This document shows positions 49,351-57,560 of a stretch of DNA of 64,000 nucleotides, in pieces. A program made the translations under genes and the position numbers. The notes beneath the pieces were generated by a model. That model saw only the letters and a list, made by a program, of their open reading frames with translations, did not search any database and was not told the DNA's origin. Within the stretch, counting starts at the first letter, position 1; each line of letters begins with the position of its first letter. Source of the stretch: Pseudonocardia petroleophila (GTDB lineage Bacteria > Actinomycetota > Actinomycetes > Mycobacteriales > Pseudonocardiaceae); contig NZ_CP060131.1 in the NCBI RefSeq assembly GCF_014235185.1, positions 2,983,501 through 3,047,500 of the forward strand. Direction: 5' to 3'.

Positions 49351-49459
49351 CACATCCTCCTGCTGATCGGGCGAACGACTGCTCCCGACGAGCCGCTCGG
49401 CTCGCGTCGACGCGCGTCCAGTCTGTCAGCCGAAGGTGTGAGGCTCAGATGAGGGCGGC

Positions 49460-50407
49460 CTAAGTCGTGACACCCGCGGGCGCGCCGCGCCAGAGCCCGG
49501 TGACGTAGGCGGCGTGCTCGGCCGCGAGCCCGGTGCGCCCGCGGGCCCGGGCCAGCAGGTAGCGCGGGGCGTAGCCCAGGCTCAGGGCGAGCCGGATCCC
49601 CAGGACGGTGGATGCGGGATGGTGCAACCGGACGTATCGGACCAGTGACGCACCGCGCAACCGGAGCATGTGGGTCTTGCCGTCGCCCGAGCCGCCGCCC
49701 AGGTGCGGCACCAGCAGATCGGTGCGGACGCGCTGGCGCAGCCCGGCCTCGCGCAGGCTGCGGCCGAACGCGACGTCCTCGTTGTAGACGAAGAACTGCT
49801 CGTCGAAGCCGCCGAGCCGGTCGAAGGTCGACCGGCGCACCGCCATGCAGGCCCCGCTGAGCCAGTCCAGCTCGATCGGCTGCCCCGGCACCGGGCGCGC
49901 CCACAGCCCCGCGGTCGGGAAGACCTTGTGCGCGCCGACGGCGTGCACGAGCGCCCGGCCCGCGGTCGGCTCCCAGCCGCCGACGCCGATCTCGACGCTG
50001 CCGTCGGGCAGCACCGTCGTGGCGCTCACGGCGCCGAGCCCCGGGTCGGCGGCGACGTCGGCGGCCAGCGCGTCGAGGATCTCCGGGCTCGGCGAGCTGT
50101 CCGGGTTGACGAAGATCACGATGTCGTGGGTCGAGGTGCGCGCACCCAGGTTGGCGCCGGAGGCGAAACCGCGGCCGGGGCCGTCGAGGTAGCGGACGCC
50201 GGGCCGCCCGGCCACGACCTCGGCCAGGCCGTCGACGCCGCGACCGTTGTCGACCACGGCCACCGGACGCCCGGGCAGCGCGTCGAGCAGCGCCCGGACC
50301 AGGCCCGCGCTCTTGTAGGCCACGAGCACGATCTCGTAGTCGAGGCCCCGGGTGCGGGGGTCGGCGTCGGTCGCTGCGGGGTCGGAGGCTGCGGGGTCGG
50401 CTGACAC
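49460..50407 (-). CDS. Glycosyltransferase family 2 (rhamnosyltransferase-like)
   Basis: The 315-aa GT-A protein has EIVLVAYKSAGLVRALLDAL, VAVVDNGRGVDGL, GFASGANLGARTSTHDIVIFVNPDSSP (the DxD-like NPD site), WLSGACMAVRRSTFDRLGGFDEQFFVYNEDVAF and RLRGASLVRYVRLHHP. This is the pattern of rhamnosyl- and related transferases of cell-wall and EPS synthesis. GTG 50407 lies 25 bp after the GH5-like stop, so the two may be co-transcribed. Confidence 0.88.
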   Translation of the reverse strand: MSADPAASDPAATDADPRTRGLDYEIVLVAYKSAGLVRALLDALPGRPVAVVDNGRGVDGLAEVVAGRPGVRYLDGPGRGFASGANLGARTSTHDIVIFVNPDSSPSPEILDALAADVAADPGLGAVSATTVLPDGSVEIGVGGWEPTAGRALVHAVGAHKVFPTAGLWARPVPGQPIELDWLSGACMAVRRSTFDRLGGFDEQFFVYNEDVAFGRSLREAGLRQRVRTDLLVPHLGGGSGDGKTHMLRLRGASLVRYVRLHHPASTVLGIRLALSLGYAPRYLLARARGRTGLAAEHAAYVTGLWRGAPAGVTT

Positions 50408-50431
50408 GACGGGCAGGCTACCCGCGGCCCG

Positions 50432-51577
50432 TCACCCGAAGGTGCGCAGCGCCTCCTGGCTCGGCTCGTCCTGGTCGAGGTTGCTGATGTCGCAGCCCCC
50501 GGTGCCGGGCTGCCACGCCCAGGCGAGCGCCCCGGCGTAGCCCGCGGAGGTGTCGGTGTAGACCTGCGCCTTCTCGGTGATGAGCGCGGCCCGGCCCGCG
50601 TAGTCGACGTCGCAGCCCGAGCCCGCGGTGATGCCGTACTCACCGACGATCACCGGCTTGCCCCCGGAGTTGGCGCGGACGCCGGGGCCGTGGTTGGACT
50701 CGACCTCGTTCTCGTCGTACTCGTGCAGGGAGGCGATGTCGACGCCGGGGCTCTCGTGGACGTCGCGGAAGTTGTCCTCGCCGTCGAGCCAGTAGGGGGC
50801 GACGGTGCCGGAGGAGAAGAGGCGGTCGGGGTCGACGGCGTCGGCGGCGGCGCCCATCTCGTCGTAGAACTCGCGCAGGGCGCCACCTTCGTAGGAGGGC
50901 TCGTTGAAGAACTCGAACCAGGCGAACGCGGTCTCGCCGCGGTAGCGCTCGAGCAGCATCTCCATGTGCGCCCGGAACGTGCTGCGCTCCCCGCCGTCGG
51001 CGAACCAGGACTCGTCCTTGTCGTTCTCGCCGCAGCCGCCGATGGCGTCGTCGAGGGTGAGGGCCAGGTACACCTGGTGCTCCCGCGCCGCGGCCACCGC
51101 GGCGTCGAGGCGGTCGAGGTTCCAGCCGTCGTAGAAGAAGAGGCGCACGGCGCCGTGGCCGTCGTGGCGCATCCCGGCGAACCACTCGTCGACGTCCTGC
51201 GCGGACATCTTCTCGTCGTCGTTGCCGCAGTCGCCGGACCAGACGAAGGAGTTGTAGCCCAGGAACCACCACGGCTCGCCGTCGCGGACGATCCGGTCGC
51301 CCTCGACGGTGATCGCGGGCATCGCACCGCCGGGCGCGGAGCGGGGGGCGGGGCGGTCGGCCGTGGCGGCGGGGGAGTCGGGGGCGCTCGTCCCGGACCG
51401 CGCCCGGGTGGAGGACGCCGGCGGGGCGTCGCCGGGGGCGCCCGGCCGGACCACCGCCCAGAGCTGCGAGGGCAGGACCACGGCGAGGACCAGTGCGACG
51501 GCGAGCGCCACCCGTCGCCCGCGCGGGGGCGGGGCGGCGGGTGGCGCCGGTCGTTCCAGGTGCTGGCTGGTGGGCAT
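50432..51577 (-). CDS. Membrane-anchored GH5-like glycoside hydrolase (copy 2 of 3)
   Basis: The 381-aa protein has a membrane anchor at about residues 22-42, a Ser/Ala/Pro linker and the catalytic domain. It carries EPWWFLGYNSFVWSGDCGNDD, GAVRLFFYDGWNLDRLD, WFEFFNEPSYEGG (acid/base Glu) and PVIVGEYGITAG (nucleophile Glu), with paired Cys likely in disulphides. Two stretches of its DNA are identical to the adjacent copy at 51656-53248 at a constant 1518-bp offset. It lacks the acidic repeat linker and C-terminal extension of that copy. It is probably exported and membrane-tethered. Confidence 0.78.
   Translation of the reverse strand: MPTSQHLERPAPPAAPPPRGRRVALAVALVLAVVLPSQLWAVVRPGAPGDAPPASSTRARSGTSAPDSPAATADRPAPRSAPGGAMPAITVEGDRIVRDGEPWWFLGYNSFVWSGDCGNDDEKMSAQDVDEWFAGMRHDGHGAVRLFFYDGWNLDRLDAAVAAAREHQVYLALTLDDAIGGCGENDKDESWFADGGERSTFRAHMEMLLERYRGETAFAWFEFFNEPSYEGGALREFYDEMGAAADAVDPDRLFSSGTVAPYWLDGEDNFRDVHESPGVDIASLHEYDENEVESNHGPGVRANSGGKPVIVGEYGITAGSGCDVDYAGRAALITEKAQVYTDTSAGYAGALAWAWQPGTGGCDISNLDQDEPSQEALRTFG
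50664..51282. repeat. Duplicated GH5 coding block, left copy
   Basis: Bases 50664-50938 and 51099-51282 appear identical by eye to 52182-52456 and 52617-52800, at a constant offset of 1518 bp, while the 160 bp between differ. This is a tandem duplication with either recent gene conversion or selection on the middle part. Confidence 0.85.
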
Positions 51578-51655
51578 GGGGGTCCTCGCGGTGCTCGTCG
51601 GCGGCGAGGACCACCTTGCGCGTCGCGCGCCGTCCGCGTGGGCGAACGCCGAGGA

Positions 51656-53248
51656 TCACCCGATCGGCGCAGGCCGTCCCTCGGACTCGCCGTCGGCCGG
51701 CTCCTCGGAGGAGGAGTCGTCCCCGGCCGGCTCCCCGGAGGAGGAGTCGTCGCCGCCTGCGTTGTCCCCGCCTGCGTTGTCCCCGCCTGCGCTGTCCCCG
51801 CCGGAGCGGCCCTGGTCGGCGCTGTCCTGGTCGGAACGGTCCTCGTCGGTGCCGTCCTCGGCGGGGGCGTCGGTCGTCGTGCCGCCCGAGCCGGTGGCGT
51901 CGCCGACCACGTCGCCGACGGTGTCGCCGACCTGGCCGATCACCTCGTCGAGGCGGAAGGCGCGCAGGACGTCCTGGCTCGAGGTGTCGCTGTCGAGGTT
52001 GCCGAGCTCGCAGCCGCCGCCGCCGGGCTGCCAGGCCCAGGCCAGCGCACCGGCGTAGCCGTCGTCCGTGTTGGTGTAGGCCTCGGCCTTCTCGGCGAAG
52101 CGCTCGGCGCGCGACTCGAAGCTGCTGTCGCACCCGTCGCCCGCGGTGATGCCGTACTCACCGACGATGGTGGGCTTGCCGCCGGAGTTGGCGCGGACGC
52201 CGGGGCCGTGGTTGGACTCGACCTCGTTCTCGTCGTACTCGTGCAGGGAGGCGATGTCGACGCCGGGGCTCTCGTGGACGTCGCGGAAGTTGTCCTCGCC
52301 GTCGAGCCAGTAGGGGGCGACGGTGCCGGAGGAGAAGAGGCGGTCGGGGTCGACGGCGTCGGCGGCGGCGCCCATCTCGTCGTAGAACTCGCGCAGGGCG
52401 CCACCTTCGTAGGAGGGCTCGTTGAAGAACTCGAACCAGGCGAACGCGGTCTCGCCCTTGTAGCGCTCGAGCAGCATCTCCATGTGGGCCTGGAAGGTGT
52501 CGCGCTCGGACTGGTCGGCGAACCAGCCGGCCTCCTTGTCGTTCTCCCCGCAGCCGCCGATGGCGTCGTCGAGGGTGATCGTCAGGTAGACGTTGTGCCG
52601 CTTGGCCGACTCGACGGCGGCGTCGAGGCGGTCGAGGTTCCAGCCGTCGTAGAAGAAGAGGCGCACGGCGCCGTGGCCGTCGTGGCGCATCCCGGCGAAC
52701 CACTCGTCGACGTCCTGCGCGGACATCTTCTCGTCGTCGTTGCCGCAGTCGCCGGACCAGACGAAGGAGTTGTAGCCCAGGAACCACCACGGCTCGCCGT
52801 TGCGCATGATGTTGTCGCCCTCGACCGTGATCGCCGGCATGGCGTCGGTCGCGGGCTCGTCGGCGGGCTCGTCGGCCGGGGCGTCCGTCGGCTCGTCGGA
52901 GGCGGTGGGTTCGTCGCCGGCCGGCTCGTCCGAGACCGGCTCGTCCGTCGGCTCGTCCGCAGCAGGCTCGTCCGCGGCCGGCTCGTCGGAGGCGGTGGGC
53001 TCGTCGGAGGCGGCGGGCTCGTCGGAGGGGGAGTCGTCGGCGGGTGCGTCCCCGGTGTCGTCGGGCGGGGGCTGCGTGTCCCCCTGCTGCACCGCGACCG
53101 GCACCGGCGCGTCGAGGACGCCGGACGCGGCACCGGCGAGGGCGGGTGCCGCGGGGAGCAGGGCGAGCGACAGTGCGGCCACCGCCGCGCCGAGCAGGCG
53201 CCGCGACGGGCCGGAGTGCCGGCGGGAGTGGGTGCCGTTGCGGTTCAT
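51656..53248 (-). CDS. Secreted multidomain GH5-like glycoside hydrolase (copy 3 of 3)
   Basis: The 530-aa protein has a signal peptide ending near PAAPALAGA, and an acidic linker of repeated SDEPTASDEPAADEP units (about residues 60-135). The GH5-like domain follows, with EPWWFLGYNSFVWSG, WFEFFNEPSY and PTIVGEYGITAG. A C-terminal 110-residue region is rich in Gly, Asp and Ser and includes DNAGGDNAGGD repeats coded by 15-bp tandem repeats at 51753-51797. It may be a released or wall-associated version of copy 2. The RBS before ATG 53248 is weak. No LPXTG-type sorting motif is seen. Confidence 0.78.
   Translation of the reverse strand: MNRNGTHSRRHSGPSRRLLGAAVAALSLALLPAAPALAGAASGVLDAPVPVAVQQGDTQPPPDDTGDAPADDSPSDEPAASDEPTASDEPAADEPAADEPTDEPVSDEPAGDEPTASDEPTDAPADEPADEPATDAMPAITVEGDNIMRNGEPWWFLGYNSFVWSGDCGNDDEKMSAQDVDEWFAGMRHDGHGAVRLFFYDGWNLDRLDAAVESAKRHNVYLTITLDDAIGGCGENDKEAGWFADQSERDTFQAHMEMLLERYKGETAFAWFEFFNEPSYEGGALREFYDEMGAAADAVDPDRLFSSGTVAPYWLDGEDNFRDVHESPGVDIASLHEYDENEVESNHGPGVRANSGGKPTIVGEYGITAGDGCDSSFESRAERFAEKAEAYTNTDDGYAGALAWAWQPGGGGCELGNLDSDTSSQDVLRAFRLDEVIGQVGDTVGDVVGDATGSGGTTTDAPAEDGTDEDRSDQDSADQGRSGGDSAGGDNAGGDNAGGDDSSSGEPAGDDSSSEEPADGESEGRPAPIG
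51753..51797 (-). repeat. Three 15-bp tandem repeats in the GH5 C-terminal tail
   Basis: Three adjacent copies of ccgcctgcgttgtcc (the third with one change) encode the NAGGD units. A 30-bp direct repeat with ggaggaggagtcgtc lies just downstream in the coding frame (about 51697-51751). Both are in-frame multiples of three. Confidence 0.75.
52182..52800. repeat. Duplicated GH5 coding block, right copy
   Basis: Partner of 50664-51282, with the same two identical stretches and the same diverged middle. Confidence 0.85.
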
Positions 53249-53484
53249 GAGCCGTACCTGCCTCTGCTGTGCCCGGTGTCCGGGAACGATCGACGGGGGA
53301 GCACGACCGACCATGCAGGGGCTGTTACCGCTTCCCTAGCGTTCTCCGTCGAACGGGGGACTCACGAAGGGGGGACACGGAGGGCTACTTCAGCGCACGG
53401 TGAGCAACCACCCGTGGACGGTGACTCTCGGTGCTGCAGTGACGGATGTGACGACAGGGACGGCGAATCGTCCGGTTCGGGCCG

Positions 53485-54111
53485 TCAGCGGGCGATCGCG
53501 TCGACGATCCGGGCCGTCGTGAGGACCACCGCGACGGCCGTGGCGGCCCCGCCGACGGTGTCGGTCGGGTAGTGCACCTCGATCGCGGTGAGGGCCGTCC
53601 CGGTGCCCGCGCCGACGGCGAGCGTGCCCGCGGCGAGCGCCACCGCGTCCCACGGCCGCCGGGGCGCCACGACGTCGACGAGGAGGAGCATCCCGGCGGC
53701 GGCGAGCGCCGTGGCGAGGCCGGTGTGCCCGCTGGGGAAGGCGTGCTCGCCGCGGCGGCCGAACCGGCGGCCGACGACCGGCTTGAGCACGGAGGTCGCG
53801 ACGCCGGTCAGCACCGGCCCCGCGACGGCCACGACGGCGAGCCGCGGGCGGCCCAGCAGCAGTCCGGCGGCGGCCAGACCGGCGGTGAGGGCCACCGCAC
53901 GGGCCGGGTCGCCGACGGAGAAGACCCGCCACGCCAGCCCGCCCCGCCCGGCCGGGACCCGCTCGACGACCGTGCTCAGCCCGTCGTCGAGGCGGCCCGG
54001 CCCGGTGCCGCCCGCGTACCGCGTCCCGAGCACGGCCACGACCGCGGTGCAGGCCGCGGTCGCGAGGCGGGCGGCCGGGCGGAGCGAGGGGCGCAGGGCG
54101 GGACGGGGCAC
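53485..54111 (-). CDS. PAP2-family membrane phosphatase (paralogue 2)
   Basis: The 208-aa membrane protein has the PAP2 signature LKPVVGRRFGRRGEHAFPSGHTG and EVHYPTDTVGG, close to the protein at 13440-14135 (LKPLFGRTIHG, AYPSGHTAT, AHYATDTVGG). It is a candidate undecaprenyl-pyrophosphate phosphatase at the end of the EPS region. GTG 54111 is the only reasonable start but has no clear RBS. It is divergent from the amidase gene with a 49-bp gap, and marks the right edge of the polysaccharide locus. Confidence 0.8.
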   Translation of the reverse strand: MPRPALRPSLRPAARLATAACTAVVAVLGTRYAGGTGPGRLDDGLSTVVERVPAGRGGLAWRVFSVGDPARAVALTAGLAAAGLLLGRPRLAVVAVAGPVLTGVATSVLKPVVGRRFGRRGEHAFPSGHTGLATALAAAGMLLLVDVVAPRRPWDAVALAAGTLAVGAGTGTALTAIEVHYPTDTVGGAATAVAVVLTTARIVDAIAR

Positions 54112-54160
54112 CGCGGAATGGTCCCAGGGCGCGCCGGCCCCACCGTGGTAGACCTCGGAG

Positions 54161-55615
54161 GTGACCGAACCGCACGAGATGACCGCGCGCGACCAGGCCG
54201 CCGCCCTGCGTCGCGGGGACCTGGGTGCCGTCGAGCTGGTGGAGCACGCGCTGCGCCGCGTCGAGGCGCTCGACGCGCGCCTGGGCGCGTTCGTCACCGT
54301 CACCGCCGATCGCGCGCTGGACCAGGCGCGGGAGGCCGAGAAGGCCCTGGCGACGCGGGCCGGGGACCTGCCGCCGTTCCTCGGCGTGCCCACCGCGATC
54401 AAGGACCTCGCGATGACGGCCGGCGTGGCCACGTCGTTCGGGTCGCCGGTGTACGCGGGCTGGGTCCCCGACGTCGACGACGACTCCGCGCGGCTGCTGC
54501 GCGCCGCCGGCACGATCAGCATCGGCAAGACCTCGACCCCGGAGTTCGGGCTGCCGCCCTACACCGAGCCCGCGGGCCGCCCGCCCGCCGTGACGCCGTG
54601 GGACCCGACCCGGCTGGCCGGCGGCTCCAGCGGGGGTGCGGGAGCGGCGACCGCGGCCGGCCTGGTCGCGTTCGCCCACGGCACCGACGGCGGCGGCTCG
54701 ATCCGGATCCCCGCAGCGGCGTGCGGGCTCGTCGGGCTCAAGACCAGCCGCGGGCTGGTCTCGCGCGGGCCGGGCGGCGGCGACCCGCTGGGCATGTCGG
54801 TGGCGGGCCCGCTGGCGCGCACCGTCGACGACGCCGCCGCGATGCTCGACGCGCTGGCCGTCGCGGTGCCGGGGGAGCCGTACCCGCTGCTGGCGCCGCG
54901 CCCCGAGACCTACCTCGCCGCGGCCCTGCGCGCCGCCCCGCGCCGGCTGCGGATCGGCCGCTACGCGACGCCGCCGGTGCCCGACGCGGTACTCGACCCC
55001 GCGAGCGTGGCCGCGTACGAGCAGGTCACGGAGCTGCTGACCGGGCTGGGGCACGAGGTCGTCGAGTTCGAGCCCGGCATCGACGCGTCGTTCCTGCCGG
55101 TCTTCGAGGTGCTCTGGGCGGTGCTCGCGCACAGCCACCCCGTGCCGCCGGACGCCGAGCCGCTGCTGGCCCCGCTGACGCGCTGGTGGCGCGACCGGGG
55201 ATCGGCGGTGTCCGGGCCGGAGTACCTCGCCGCCACCGCGTCGGCGCTGACGGTGACGCGGCGGGTCGTCGGCGCGCAGGCGGCCGCGGGCGTCGACGTC
55301 GTCCTCACCCCGATGCTCGCCCAGCTGCCCCGGCCGGTCGGCTGGTTCACCGCGGGCGGTGACCCGGCGGAGGACTTCGCGCGGCAGAAGCGGTTCACCC
55401 CGTTCACCGCCACCTACAACATCACCGGCCAGCCCGCGCTGAGCCTCCCGGTCGCGTTCGCCCGCCCCGTCGACGGGCCGGCGGACGGGCCGGAGCTGCC
55501 GGTGTCCGTGCAGCTCGTCGGGCGGGCGGGGGACGACGCGCTGCTGCTCGAGCTGGGCGCCCAGCTCGATGACGCGACCGGCCGCGACCCCGTCCGGCGT
55601 CCCCCGGTGTGGTGA
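54161..55615 (+). CDS. Amidase (amidase-signature family)
   Basis: The 484-aa protein has the catalytic Lys in VPTAIKDLAMTAGVATSFGS, the Gly/Ser-rich amidase signature LAGGSSGGAGAATAAGLVAFAHGTDGGGS with cis-Ser and nucleophile Ser, and IPAAACGLVGLKTSRG. It hydrolyses an amide to an acid plus ammonia or amine in the cytoplasm; substrate is unknown. GatA is unlikely because no gatB or gatC is adjacent. GTG 54161 follows a TAGACC -10-like box at 54149-54154 very closely, so the message may be leaderless; ATG 54179 is an alternative. Confidence 0.87.
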   Translation: MTEPHEMTARDQAAALRRGDLGAVELVEHALRRVEALDARLGAFVTVTADRALDQAREAEKALATRAGDLPPFLGVPTAIKDLAMTAGVATSFGSPVYAGWVPDVDDDSARLLRAAGTISIGKTSTPEFGLPPYTEPAGRPPAVTPWDPTRLAGGSSGGAGAATAAGLVAFAHGTDGGGSIRIPAAACGLVGLKTSRGLVSRGPGGGDPLGMSVAGPLARTVDDAAAMLDALAVAVPGEPYPLLAPRPETYLAAALRAAPRRLRIGRYATPPVPDAVLDPASVAAYEQVTELLTGLGHEVVEFEPGIDASFLPVFEVLWAVLAHSHPVPPDAEPLLAPLTRWWRDRGSAVSGPEYLAATASALTVTRRVVGAQAAAGVDVVLTPMLAQLPRPVGWFTAGGDPAEDFARQKRFTPFTATYNITGQPALSLPVAFARPVDGPADGPELPVSVQLVGRAGDDALLLELGAQLDDATGRDPVRRPPVW

Positions 55616-55669
55616 CATCGTGGACACGGTCGGGTAGGGCGACCTTCCTCGATGAGGCATGATGCGTCG

Positions 55670-56188
55670 ATGCCTGCCCCCGGCCCCACGGCGGACCCCG
55701 CCCGGACCTCGGCCCGATCCCCGTCGGCGGCGACGCTCCAGATCGGCGAGGTCGCCCGGCGTGTCGACCTCTCGATCCGGACGATCCGGCACTGGGAGGA
55801 AGTGGGTCTGGTCACGCCGTCGGCCCGCAGCTCGGGCGGGTTCCGGCTCTACAGCGAGGAGGACGTCTCCCTCATCCGGCTGCTGCGTTTCATGAAGCCG
55901 CTGGACCTCTCCCTCGACCAGATGCGCGAGCTGCTGCAGATCCGCGAGCTGCTGACCGCCGGCACCGCGAACCCGACCGACCGCGCCGACGCGCTGGTCT
56001 GGCCGCGGACCAGCGAGACCGGCGACGACCGGGCGCTGCTCGCCGCCCAGCTCGCGGAGTTCGCCGACCTGGCCGACAAGCGCCTGGAGAAGCTGCGCGG
56101 CTACGTGGCGGAGGTGGAGGAGTTCGTCGGGCGGCTGCGCGACGAGGTCCGCGAGGGGATGTCGTCGCCGGCCGAGGGTGACCTCTGA
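55670..56188 (+). CDS. MerR-family transcriptional regulator
   Basis: The 172-aa protein has an unstructured start of about 25 residues, then the MerR winged helix LQIGEVARRVDLSIRTIRHWEEVGLVTPSARSSGGFRLYSEEDV, and a long C-terminal coiled coil (LAEFADLADKRLEKLRGYVAEVEEF) for dimerisation. No Cys cluster for metal sensing is present. It resembles the MerR regulators that stand alone in actinobacteria and may control itself or the flanking genes. ATG 55670 or 55652 could start it. Confidence 0.88.
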   Translation: MPAPGPTADPARTSARSPSAATLQIGEVARRVDLSIRTIRHWEEVGLVTPSARSSGGFRLYSEEDVSLIRLLRFMKPLDLSLDQMRELLQIRELLTAGTANPTDRADALVWPRTSETGDDRALLAAQLAEFADLADKRLEKLRGYVAEVEEFVGRLRDEVREGMSSPAEGDL

Positions 56189-56243
56189 CCGACCGCGGCC
56201 CCTGGACCCGCGCACGGCGCCTGCGTCGGCTAGGTTCTCGCCC

Positions 56244-56480
56244 GTGGACGTGCTGGTGTCGATCCTCTGGTACGCGATCCCGTCGATCGCGTTGTACCTG
56301 CTCGTGGCCGCGCTCGTCGTCGGCCCGCGCCTCGCTCGACGGCCCCGGTACCGGGTCGGTCAGCCGTGGGCGCACGAGCCGCTGTGGTGGACGGCGAACC
56401 CGCAGGGCGCGCAGCTCGCCCCCGCGCAGGACGGTCACGCCGTGACCGGTGAACGAGGAGGCGCACGTGGCAGCTGGTAG
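56244..56480 (+). CDS. Small membrane protein, probably leaderless mRNA
   Basis: The 78-aa protein begins VDVLVSILWYAIPSIALYLLVAALVVGPRL, one membrane helix, followed by a basic region and HEPLWWTANPQG. A TAGGTT -10-like box (56231-56236) ends seven bases before GTG 56244, so transcription should begin at or next to the start codon. The downstream DUF5130-like gene overlaps its 3' end. Similar small proteins accompany that family in actinobacteria, but function is unknown. Confidence 0.65.
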   Translation: MDVLVSILWYAIPSIALYLLVAALVVGPRLARRPRYRVGQPWAHEPLWWTANPQGAQLAPAQDGHAVTGERGGARGSW

Positions 56481-56964
56481 CGGACACGGCGGGCACGGCA
56501 CCGTCGCGGTGCCGGAGGACCTGCCGGCCGGCACCGTCGTGACGTCCTCGGGGCGGATCTCCGCCGCCGAGGTGTTCGTCGAGCCCTCCGTCGAGGACCA
56601 CCCCTTCACCCCGGTGCAGCTGACCCGCCTCGACGAGGCGCTCACCCTCGCCAGCCGCGAGACCGGGCTGCGCTTCTCGGTCTACCTCGGCGACCTCGGC
56701 GATGACCCCACCGCCCGGACCGCCGAGCTGCACGGCGACCTGGAGGGCTCCGCCGAGGCGGTGCTGGTGGCGGTCAGCCCCGGCCAGCGCGTCGTCGAGG
56801 TGCTCACCGGCGCCGGGGCCCGCGTGCGCCTGCCCGACCGCGGCGCCAAGCTCGCCGTCATGAGCATGGTCGCCTCCTTCCGCGAGGGCGACCTCGTCGG
56901 CGGGCTGCTCAGCGGCCTGCGCATGCTGGCCGACCAGGCCGGGGGACGGCGGCGCACGCACTGA
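56467..56964 (+). CDS. DUF5130 (TPM-like) family protein
   Basis: The 165-aa protein has SSGRISAAEVFVEPSVEDHPFTPVQLTRLDEALTLASRETGLRFSVYLGDLG and a later RLPDRGAKLAVMSMVASFREGDLVGGL, matching actinobacterial DUF5130 proteins with a TPM-like fold. AGGAGG five bases before GTG 56467 fixes the start; GTG 56449 is in frame upstream. It overlaps the small membrane protein gene by 14 bp and is followed after two bases by the reductase gene, suggesting one transcript. Confidence 0.75.
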   Translation: MAAGSGHGGHGTVAVPEDLPAGTVVTSSGRISAAEVFVEPSVEDHPFTPVQLTRLDEALTLASRETGLRFSVYLGDLGDDPTARTAELHGDLEGSAEAVLVAVSPGQRVVEVLTGAGARVRLPDRGAKLAVMSMVASFREGDLVGGLLSGLRMLADQAGGRRRTH

Positions 56965-56966
56965 GC

Positions 56967-57560
56967 GTGCGCCCGTACGTCGTCGCCTCGGTGGCCGTCT
57001 CCCTCGACGGCCGCATCGACGACGCCGGTCCGGACCGGCTCGTGCTCTCCGGGCCCGAGGACCTCGACCGCGTCGACGAGGTGCGCGCGGGCGTCGACGC
57101 GATCCTCGTCGGCGCCGGGACCGTGCGCGCCGACGACCCGCGCCTGCTCGTGCGCTCGGCCGCGCGCCGGGCCGCCCGGGCCGCCCGCGGGGTCCCGGAG
57201 ACGCCGCTGCGGGTCGTGCTGTCGACCGGCGGTCCGCTCGACCCCGGAGCGCGGGTGTTCTCCGGCCCGCCGACGCTGGTCCTGACGCTCGGGGACGGGG
57301 GCGTCCCCGCCGCGCTCGACGAGCTCGGCGCGCGCGGTGTCGGGCGGCTGCTGGTCGAGGGCGGGTCCACCGTGCACACCGCGTTCCTGGCCGCCGACCT
57401 GGTCGACGAGCTGCACGTCGCCGTCGCGCCGATCCTCGTCGGCGGCGGCCCGCCGTTCGTGCACGGCGGGGCCTTCCCGCCCGCCCGCTGGCGGCTCGCG
57501 GGCGTCGACACCGTCGGCGACGTCGCCGTGCTGCGGCTCCTGCGGGGTCCCCGTGGATGA
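56967..57560 (+). CDS. RibD C-terminal-type (riboflavin/dihydrofolate) reductase
   Basis: The 197-aa protein has VVASVAVSLDGRIDDAG, DAILVGAGTVRADDPRL, LLVEGGSTVHTAFLAADLVDELHVAVAPILVGGG, the pattern of the reductase half of RibD, which reduces the ribosyl group of the riboflavin precursor with NADPH. It is encoded apart from, and upstream of, the deaminase half, with an 8-bp overlap (57553-57560). This may be a dedicated pair or a paralogue used for another pathway. Confidence 0.85.
   Translation: MRPYVVASVAVSLDGRIDDAGPDRLVLSGPEDLDRVDEVRAGVDAILVGAGTVRADDPRLLVRSAARRAARAARGVPETPLRVVLSTGGPLDPGARVFSGPPTLVLTLGDGGVPAALDELGARGVGRLLVEGGSTVHTAFLAADLVDELHVAVAPILVGGGPPFVHGGAFPPARWRLAGVDTVGDVAVLRLLRGPRG

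Noticed and set aside
53324..53329. GGTAAC on the - strand 76 bp before the secreted GH5-like gene, as a possible seventh cluster promoter
   Set aside because: No CGAGTC-like box occurs at a spacing of 15-18 bases; only the first box matches.
50690..53572. 960-aa + strand frame opposite the GH5 pair
   Set aside because: It is an antisense shadow created by third-position GC bias and the duplication; it shows Val/Gly/Ala repetition and no domain.
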